Origin: Pelobates cultripes | Taxonomy: Eukaryota > Chordata > Amphibia > Anura > Pelobatidae | Assembly: GCA_933207985.1 (NCBI GenBank) | Contig: OW240916.1 | Coordinates: forward strand, 263,890,705-263,954,704 | Reading direction: 5' to 3' | Length of the DNA: 64,000 nucleotides | Shown here: positions 56,023 to 64,000 of the stretch, one piece after another | How the letters are laid out: the number at the start of each line of letters is the position of its first letter | How positions within the stretch are numbered: position 1 is the stretch's first letter | Translations under genes and position numbers: made by a program | Notes under the pieces: model-generated | The model's input: the letters and a program-made list of their open reading frames with translations, nothing else | Databases searched by the model: none | Told to the model about the DNA's origin: nothing

Positions 56023-57420
56023 TAACCTAGGGGATTATAGGGGATTCCCCTCTGAGAAGTGCTGCCTTTTTCTTTTATTTGTGTGGCAGTTGAGCGCTGA
56101 TTTTTCCTTTTTTCTAATACTGTATATTGTAGATGCTCTCCAGGACATATTTGAACATTAGATGAATTTCAGTGTATTCTGATGATATATAGTTAGAAAC
56201 CACTGTTGTCTGGGAAAGAGGCACAGGGATCTAGAGGTCCAGAGCTCCTAGAGAAATACATTCAATAACCAATTAACACAAAAAGAGCAATTGTCCAACA
56301 GATCGGGTGACCATAGGAATATTTACATATGAATCCATGCCCCCAGTACCTGCACTGTGCCAAGGAGAAGGAAATGACTCTGAGTACCTATTGAGTAATG
56401 AGTATCTAATATTATTTTGCAGGCCCTAAATAAGGTTGCACCATTGTGAACCCCAAGGCAGAGCAAAGACTATTCAGATAATATTTTTTCAATCATTAAC
56501 ATTGATCACTCTATTAGATTTGTTGAACTAATGGCTTATCACAAATGTAATATCTTGTGAATGAGGAACACGTCTACTAATGCTGTGACATGTGTGCAAA
56601 GCTTTGTGGCACCATCTAGTGGTGTTGGGGCCTTGTGCATGATTACTGTAACAAGGCAGCATCTTAATTTAGAATCTTAATTTTAGAATCTTAGTTTTAA
56701 CCCCTAGGCAAACACAGTAATAATAGCAATCCATTAACAAAGCAGGTGTTCTGCTTTAAAAGGTAATTTCTCTCGGAAGAGAAGCACATTTCAGTGTGAT
56801 GATGGCAGCCAATCTTCTGAACAAAGCACAGGAGAGCGTGAAATACTGAGTACAAAGCAGTCTGCATTTGCATCCAGGTGTGAAAAAAAAGGAAAACTAT
56901 AAAATGTAAACCATTATCGAATGTTTCTACTTTGCATCCATGTAAATAATTATCCTGTAGGTCTTCGTCATTATGCAAATTACTGTGATTCCATCTTTCC
57001 AGTCTGGAATACACTTACAGGAGAAGCTTACAGATGAATCATTGTACAATCAAATGGTACAATGACTATTACATAACAATCTACACTATGGGGGCAGTGC
57101 ATTTATATTTTACATTCTAAAACCTCTAGAGAATTATCTCTTCGTGACATTCCACTCACAATGTATTCTATAAAGACCCTACGCTAGTACGGAATGTCCT
57201 ACTTATATTTAATATTTTTTTTATCGCATTTTAGCACAAGATGCACAGAAAAGAAAAACACAAAATTAAAGTTTATTTTCATCGTCCAAATTTGATATAG
57301 CAATGAATAGCGAATTTACTAAAAACTGAGACCGATAACGGTGATTGCCATGGCGACTAGAAATTTCACCCTGGCGCCTGGAATTTTCAGCCCTTTGCTA
57401 AGCCGCACAGGAAACATTGA
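56023..57420. other. No gene seen
   Basis: A minus-strand 105-codon frame at 57014-56697 has no recognisable motif. Confidence 0.5.
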
Positions 57421-57712
57421 AGCTGGCCGCTGCGGGCAGTGAACAAGCTCACTGATACACACACGCTCACTACAGACAAGCTCACTGACATACACAAGCT
57501 CACTACAGACAAGCTCACTGAAACACACACAAGCTCACTACAGACAAGCTCACTGACACACACACAAGCTCACTAGAGACAAGCTCACTGATACACACAC
57601 ATGCTCACTACAGACAAGTTTACTGACACACACAAGCTCACTACAGACAAGCTCACTGACACATACAAGCTCACTACAGACAAGCTCACTACAGACAAGC
57701 TCACTAACACAA
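57421..57712. repeat. Minisatellite (AAGCTCACTACAGACAAGCTCACTGACACACAC), left part
   Basis: About nine imperfect units of ~30-35 bases alternate AGCTCACTACAGACA and AGCTCACTGACACACAC. The array resumes at 58461 after a foldback element. Confidence 0.9.
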
Positions 57713-58460
57713 AAAATACAGGTATAACTACCCAGGTGCAGTGTGTATACAATGAATACAAAAAGGTAATTACCCTTCTGGGTTTTAGGTATAACAAAAG
57801 GATTCCTCTCAATCCCCAATACAAATAGCAAAAACAGGATATACCTAAGAACAGAAACAGAGAAAGAAGAAAAGCTCATACAGTAATGACGTTAATTGTA
57901 ATAAACCCCAGTTTTCATGGTTGCACTCACGGAGTAGCAGAAAATTCAGGCTCATCAATAATATGTAGAATCCCACAGATCCAGCAGTGTTCAAATGCCC
58001 AATAATGCATGTAAAGAGATATAAGGAAACATAGAGCAATACTGATATAACATTAAATCACAAACGTTAAAAAACAATAACAATTAAAACGTTTTTAATT
58101 ATTATTATTTTTTATTGTTTTGTATGCTGTTATTTTTGCCTACAACACCTGTGAGGATCCCTATACTCCATACTACCGAGATTAGGACCGGGGAATACAT
58201 AGTTGCATTGAGGGGCCTTTTATTTTATTGTATGCTGTAAGTGTAACCATTAAAGCGTGTGATTTAATTTTATATCCGTTTCCTTATATCTCTTTACATG
58301 CATTATTGGACATCTGAACACTGCTGAATCTGTGGGATTCTACATATTATTGACAAGCCTGAGTTTTCTGCTACTCTGTGTGTGCAGCCTTAAAAACTGG
58401 GGTTTATTACAATTAACGTTATTACCCTATGAGCTTTTCTTTCTCTGTTCATGTTCTTAA
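57713..58460. mobile_element. Foldback element inside the minisatellite
   Basis: 57860-58045 and 58272-58445 are inverted copies (AAAGCTCATA..GTAATAAACCCCAGTTTT / AAAACTGGGGTTTATTAC..TATGAGCTTTT) with about 220 bases between. The unit splits an otherwise continuous minisatellite, which suggests insertion. No transposase. Confidence 0.7.
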
Positions 58461-58945
58461 GTTCACTAACACACATGCTCACTACAGACAAGCTCACTGA
58501 CACACATGCTCACTACAGACGAGTTCACTAACACACATGCTCACTACAGACAAGCTCACTGGCAAACATGCTCACTAAGATAAGCTCACTAACACACATG
58601 CTCACTATAGAAAAGCTCACTGACATACATGCTCACTAAGATAAGTTCACTAACCCACATGCTCACTACAGAAATGCTCACTGACTCATATGCTCACTAA
58701 AGGCAAGCTAACTGACACACATGCTCACTACAGACAAGCTCACTGATATACACACAAGCTCACTACAGACAAACTCACTGACACACTCAAGCACACTACA
58801 GACAAGCTCACTGACACACACACACACATGCTCACTAAAGACAATCTCACTAGCACACATGCTCACAACAGACAAGTTCACTGAAACAAACACAATCTCA
58901 CTACAGACAAGCTCACTGACACACACAAGCTCACTCACTAGCAGG
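58461..58945. repeat. Minisatellite, right part
   Basis: Continuation of the array at 57421, with more degenerate units (ATGCTCACTACAGACAAGCTCACTGAC). Confidence 0.9.
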
Positions 58946-59655
58946 CACATACACATACAAGATCACTCTGTCATGCTAAGTATTGGAAGCCTACCTGGCA
59001 CTGGAGGGTGAGGCTGTGGGAGAACTGGGAGGTAATTTTCAGGCGTCTTTCTGCAGCAAGGTCCTCTGCTAGAGAGTGTGGGCAGATCTCCATGTGGGGC
59101 AGAGCTTCCATATGGGGAGATGATATTCTATGCTGGGGCAGAGCTTTTGTGCTGTGGATGCTGAACAACTAACGGACTAGGCGGAACTAACGTAGAGAGG
59201 ACGGAATTAACGTAGAGAGGGCCCTGGTGCAAAAATTGTTTTGGGCCCCTGAAGACACATGCTCATCGGGTGTCCCTAAGTGCACGGTCCACTTGATGGA
59301 CCACGGTGTAACCAAAACACCAGCACTGCCTGTAGTTCCACCACTGCGCCTTCCTTATTACAGGCAAGAAACCTTTTCACGGAAACTGGAAAACCTTTTC
59401 AGGAGATGCAAGATACGTTTTATTGGTGCTCAGAAGGGGCTGTGGTGAAGTGTGTGTATATAGGAGTCTGTTTATAGTGTGATTTGTGTAACTAGGGGCT
59501 GTACTGTGAGCACGTGCTCACGTATAGGAGCTTTTAAGATTGTGTGTGTGCTGAGAGGGCCTGTAAAGTTTGCGCATGTGCATATAGGGACTGCAGTGTG
59601 AATGTATGAGTATTGGGGTTACATTGTGTGCTTATCAAGGAGCTGTAGTGTGTTG

Positions 59656-59706
<51 letters not shown>

Positions 59707-60188
59707 CATTCAGTGTGTAATGGGGTGAAGTATGTATGTATGTGTGTTTGTGGGGGGGGGGTGAATGTATGTGGGGATGAAGTGTGTATGTGGGTGAAGA
59801 GATAATGTGTGGGATGAAGTGTCTGAGGGGTGCACCGTATGTGTATGCAAAGGTATACTCTGTGTGGATGGGAGTGTACTGCATGTGGGAAGTTCACTGT
59901 CTGTGAGGGTGTACTGTGTTCAGGGGGGGTAGAGAGTGGGATAGGGAAGGGATTTTACATTTTAACTTTAATAAGAGATCTTATCTTGTAGGGAGGGGGT
60001 GGCACAATCAGATCTGTGGTGGTTGAGAAGGCTGCCTATCCATTGGGTACAGGGGAGGTCACGAGATGAGAGCTCTCTCTTGGAGCTCAGACACTTACAC
60101 CGACTGACCCATACACACACAGACTGCTCATCCCCCACAATGACTGACCCATACACACACAGACTGCCCCCCACCCACACACACACAT
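58946..60188. repeat. No gene seen; GT/AT microsatellites
   Basis: (AT)n at about 59665-59704, GT-rich phrases with GTGTCTGAGGGGTG at about 59819, and TTTAACTTTAATAAGAGATCTTATCTTG..GGGAGGGGG at about 59960-60000. These loosely recall the 1-700 locus. ACACACACAGACTG repeats lie at 60110-60188. Confidence 0.5.
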
Positions 60189-61434
60189 AGTTACATAGTT
60201 ACATAGCTGAAAAGAGACTTGCGTCCATCAAGTTCAGCCTTCCTCAAATTTGTTTTTTTGCTGTTGATCGAAAAGAAGGCAAAAAACCCAGTTTGAAGCA
60301 CTTCCAATTTTGCAACAAGCTAGGAAAAAAATTCGTTCTTGACCCCAGAATGGCAGTCAGATTTATCCTTGGATCAAGCAGTTATTACCCTACATTGAAA
60401 GATTATATCCTTGAATATTCTGTTTTTGCAAGTATGCATCTAGTATCTGTTTGAACATCTGTATGGACTCTGATAAAACTACTTCTTCAGGCAGAGAATT
60501 CCACATCCTGATTGTTCTTACAGTAAAAAAACCTTTCCTTTGCCTTAGACGAAATCTTCTTTCTTCCAGTCTAAACGCATGACCTCGTGTCCTATTTAAA
60601 ATCCGGTTTGTGAATAGATTTCCGCACAATGGTTTGTATTGGCCCTGAATATATATGTATAATGTTATCATATCCCCTCTCAGGCAACGTTTTTCTAAAC
60701 TAAATAGGTTTACATTTGTTAACCTTTCTTCATAGCTGAAATGTTCCATTACTTTTATTAATTTTGTAGCCCGCCTCTGCACTTTTTCTAGTGCCATAAT
60801 ATCCTTCTTTAGAACAGGTGCCCAAAATTGCACAGCATATTCAATATGTGGTCTTACCAGTGATTTATAAAGAGGCAAAATGATATTCTCGTCCCGAGAA
60901 TGAATGCCCTTTTTCATGCATGACAATACCTTACTGGCCTTGGCCACTGCGGATTGACATTGCACATTGTTGCATAGTTTGTTGTCTATAACAATTCCCA
61001 AGTCCTTTTTGTGTGTTGTTATCCCTAATTCGCTTCCATTAAGGGTATATGTTGCTTGTGTATTCTTTATGCCGAAGTGCATAACTTTGCATTTTTCAAC
61101 ATTAACTTTCATCTTCCATTTGAGTGCCCAATCCCCCAGTCTATCTAAATCCCTCTGCAGCAAAGTAATATCTTGCTCACATTGTATTATTTTACAGAGT
61201 TTTGTGTCATCTGCAAACACTGAAACATGACTTTTAATGCTGTCTTCAAGATCATTTATAAACATGTTAAATAGAAAGGGTCCCAGAATAGACCCCTGAG
61301 GGACACCACTTGCCACCTCTGTCCAGCTTAAAAATGTACCATTAATGACAACTCTTTGTACTCTGTTTTGAAGCCAATGTTCTACCCAAGAACAAGCATT
61401 TTCATCTAGACCGATTTCCTTGAGTTTGAACACA
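60189..61434 (-). pseudogene. CR1-like LINE, RT C-terminal part, minus strand
   Basis: A 347-residue open frame (61433-60390) shows the end of a CR1-type reverse transcriptase: SWTEVASGVPQGSILGPFLF, FADDTKL (residues 73-79, catalytic Asp pair), KWKMKVNVEKCKVMHFG, HKKDLGIVIDNKL, VRPHIEYAVQFWAPV and ERRFRLRQRKGFFTVRTIRMWNSLP. The N-terminal endonuclease and first RT motifs are missing by 5' truncation at about 61434. The first Met is internal. The 3' end carries 8-base repeats (ATAGTTAC on the plus strand, 60187-60206), the CR1-like tail. The open frame is uninterrupted, so the insertion is not very old. Confidence 0.85.
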
Positions 61435-61439
61435 CAGGA

Positions 61440-61571
61440 AGGAGAAATAATCTATCACTCCACAAAGAACTCCCCAATGAAAATAATAAAGTACCCTATA
61501 ACTTAAGATAAATCAGGGTACTTTATTATTTTCATTGGGAAGTTTTTTGTGGAGTGATAGATTATCTCTCC
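61440..61571. repeat. Perfect-looking foldback, ~58-bp arms
   Basis: 61440-61497 (GGAGAAATAATCTATCACTC ... AAAGTACCCT) pairs with 61513-61571, with a 15-base loop. It abuts the truncated 5' end of the CR1 copy. Confidence 0.85.
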
Positions 61572-62284
61572 TCCCTCCCCTCTATAAACTGTACCTTTTA
61601 CTAGTTTGCTATGCTGGGGACTCTCGCTTCAAATAGACAGTGAATGATTTAGAGGTGTAGATAGGGCTCTTTCACCCATCTTGTTTTCACCCTTTTAATT
61701 TTTTCACTCCTGTAAGAGCGCCCCTACCCTTCTGATTAACTGGTTATTACGTACCATTTTCGGTGTGTGCAGAGCTACCATCAAGATCCCCTTTGTAATA
61801 AGGGTCTCCTAATTTACTGGTATATATTTTTGGATGACCCCCTACTCTGTAGCTCTGAGGTAGGCACCTGGATAGTGTGTATGCTCTCACAAGTGCACTG
61901 TGATTGCATCGACCTATCCTTTTGATTACTATTTTTTGCATTTTCATTATTTATATAATCTCATGTAATTTAATTTTAAAAAATTAAAAAATATGATGAA
62001 AAATTGAACAAAATAAAAAAAATTTACTTTTACTTGAAAAATCTTTTACTCATCTACAAAAGCGAATGAAAAAAACTGCTAAATAGATTCAAAATTTTGT
62101 CCTGGGTTTAAAAATACCCAGTGTTTACATGCTTTTTTTGCAAGTTATAGGGCTATAAGTGCAAGTAGGATATTGCGGTTTTAAAACATACATTTTTTTA
62201 AATTTATCAATAGTGACATTGTAACACTGTTATCTGTCATAAATCTCTGAATAACACCCCACATGTACATATTTTTTTAAAGTA
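61572..62284. other. No gene seen
   Basis: AT-rich sequence without coding signal. Confidence 0.5.
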
Positions 62285-62690
62285 GACAACCCAGGGTATT
62301 CAATATGGGGTATGTCCAGTCTTTTTTAGTAGCCACTTAGTCACAAACACTGGCCAAAGTTAGCGTTCATATTTGTTTGTGTGTGAAAAAAGAAAAAACT
62401 AAATTGAACGCTAATTTTGGCCAGTGTTTGTGACTAAGTGGCTACTAAAAAAAGACTGGACATACCCCATTGCAATACCTTGGGTTGTCTTCTTTTGCAA
62501 ATGGTATGCCATCATGGGGCTAATTCTCATTCCTGGGCTACCATATGCTCTCAAAGGCAACATAACCAACCTGGCCATTTTCAATGTAAAAATATTTGAC
62601 CCATATATTTGACCCTGTAACTTTAAAAAAACGCTATAAAACCTGTACATGGGGGGTACTGTTATACTCGGGAGAAATATTAGTGTTTCC
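62285..62690. mobile_element. Foldback/MITE with ~90-bp arms
   Basis: 62285-62374 and 62404-62494 are inverted copies (TATGTCCAGTCTTTTTTAGTAGCCACTTAG / CTAAGTGGCTACTAAAAAAAGACTGGACATA), with a loop of about 30 bases. The element seems to continue to about 62680 (CCTGTACATGGGGGGTACTG). The small frames it contains are not genes. Confidence 0.7.
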
Positions 62691-64000
62691 TGCAACCACC
62701 CTACAGCCCGCAAAACTGGAGTGGCCATAGTAATCGCAGCAGACCTCGAATTTAAGGAATTAGACAGAAACCAAGACGCACAGGGGCGCTTCCTCTTCTT
62801 GAAGGGCATTATAGCGGACAAAATATACACATTTGCACAATCTATGTCACCAATAGACGCCAAGCAACATTCCTGAAAGGAACACTGACCATACTGCGAG
62901 ACTACACGGAAGGAACGCTATTGGTAGGGGGGGACTTCAACACCCCCTAGACCCAACACTGGACTCGTCCTCAGGACACAGCTGCATATCCCAACGCAGC
63001 ATCTGATCCATCTGGAATTCCCTAAATAGCCTGGGCCTGGTCGATTGCTGGAGGGCCCTCAATCCATCCAGTAAAGATTTTACACATTACTCTGCTCTCC
63101 ATGACTGGTATGCCCGAATCGACTACCTCTTTATTAAACAAGAGGGCCTCTCTCGCCTACTAAAAGTAACCATTGAACTGGCAATTTGGTCGGATCATAG
63201 CCTGGTTAGAATTAATCTAGAGTCTCCTTTGTTCCGCCCCTCCACTTGGACCTGGTGACTAAATGAGGCGCTGCTCTTGGACCCGGATACTAGGGAACAA
63301 ATTGGACAAGCCCTGGACCTTTACTTCAGAGAAAATGACCGGGAAGGGACGTCGCCCATAACAATGTGGGAAGCTCATAAGAGTGTAATCCGAGGAACGC
63401 TCATTTGGATTGCATCTCAGAAAAAAAAAGCGGCCACCTGGGAAATGGCAGAACTATACAAGAACATCTCAATACTAGAAGTACAACATAAAATAAATCA
63501 CCTTAGTGCAATATATGGAGAGCTCATGGAGGCCAGGAAAGAACTGAAAGACCTAATAGTGAAGAAGCACCTCCTTGTCCTGTAGAGTTCGAAGGGCTTC
63601 TTCTACACCCACGCTAACAAGGGGGGTAAGTACTTGGCATGACTCATGAAGGGCACTGTACCCCGAACACAAATCCGCAACTTACGTCTCACATCGGGCA
63701 CGGTCTCCCCCTACCCTCAGGAGATAGCAGACGAATTTAAGAACTTCTACCAATCCCTGTACAACCTCCAACCACCCGGAGGAAACAAACGAAGGCAGCA
63801 TAACCATAACCTGATGACCGACTACCTAAACACCAACATCACGGAGGTAATTGATTCAAACTCATCCGCGGCCCTGGATGCTCCTATCAGCACGGAGGAG
63901 CTGGCTTCTGCCCTGAAAGGTGCTAAAACCGGCAGAGCCCCGGGGCCAGACGGCTTCTCTACCGGTTACTATAGAAAATTTGCTGGGAGACTCCTACCAT
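62691..64000 (+). pseudogene. L1-type LINE ORF2 fragment, runs off the window
   Basis: Broken frames spell the endonuclease and start of the RT. HPTARKTGVAIVIAADLEF comes first, then (next frame) NIYAPNRRQATFL and LLVGGDFNT. After that come DYLFIKQEG, IWSDHSLVRINLESPL and the linker ITMWEAHKSVIRGTLIWIAS (63277-63585). Near the edge lies an APGPDGFSTGYYRKFAG RT entry motif. Several stops and frameshifts make it inactive. The 5' end is truncated next to the foldback element, and the rest lies beyond 64000. It is more GC-rich than the L1 at 7930, so it is a different subfamily. Confidence 0.8.

Noticed and set aside
57550..57879. Repetitive cell-surface-like frames (SELVCSELVC)
   Set aside because: Translation of the AGCTCACTACAGACA minisatellite, no start context or conserved domain.
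59534..59897. Minus-strand frames over GT/AT repeats
   Set aside because: Histidine/threonine/isoleucine-rich translation of microsatellites.
62411..62863. 150-codon minus-strand frame near the last LINE
   Set aside because: It overlaps a foldback element and the antisense of LINE endonuclease sequence; the plus-strand reading has recognisable motifs.

Overview
The window looks like intergenic DNA from a large, repeat-rich vertebrate genome, most likely an anuran amphibian. I base this on the mix of L1/Tx1-, L2- and CR1-type LINEs, a DIRS-like remnant, a Tc1/mariner copy of the 'GATCAGCCACAACATTA' family, TTAA-flanked MITEs, microsatellites and a gamma/epsilon-like endogenous retrovirus (ERV). 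I see no exon of a host protein-coding gene, no rRNA, no convincing tRNA gene, and no CRISPR. The species is not determinable by eye.

Layout, left half. Positions 1-1080 hold a GT-rich minisatellite and a cluster of hairpins. Positions 1081-3669 hold a compact LTR element: partial 5' LTR, PBS-like site, gag-like ORF with 48-bp repeats, polypurine tract and 3' LTR. A degenerate DIRS-like element lies on the minus strand at 3720-5640. The best preserved LINE, a 5'-truncated L1-type element, occupies 7930-14102. It has an intact 1259-aa ORF2 (endonuclease plus reverse transcriptase) and a 547-bp solo LTR inserted between its ORFs. It is flanked by a 919-bp direct duplication (7011-7929 and 14103-15021) built largely of perfect hairpins. 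Related LTRs of the 1081-3669 family recur at 16135-16875 (+) and 18680-19888 (-).

Middle. An L2-like LINE (21340-23643) abuts a 12.3-kb ERV (23644-35919). The ERV has near-identical 508/510-bp LTRs, a tRNA-Lys-type PBS, thirteen copies of a stem-loop repeat in the leader, a Gag with eight 46-residue proline-rich repeats, protease-RT, an unusual extra segment between RT and RNase H, integrase, and a gamma-type Env. At least four frame breaks interrupt gag, pol (two) and env, so this copy is defective.

Right half. This part is mostly AT-rich DNA with scattered repeats: TTAA MITEs (37222, 38282, 47346, 54381), repeats carrying a GAAACGCGT core, an inverted telomere-like block (44430), a Tc1 copy (45796-46735), an L1 3' half (47050-49285), an L2 copy on the minus strand (49618-50940), a candidate retrocopy with a target duplication (51253-52532), several foldback palindromes, a split minisatellite, a CR1-like LINE on the minus strand (60189-61434), and another decayed L1 that runs off the right edge.

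The genes do not form a host pathway. They are independent mobile elements, several nested in one another, and the nesting gives relative ages: MITE into L1, LTR into L1, L1 into the hairpin repeat. All family assignments come from motifs read by eye; no database search was run.
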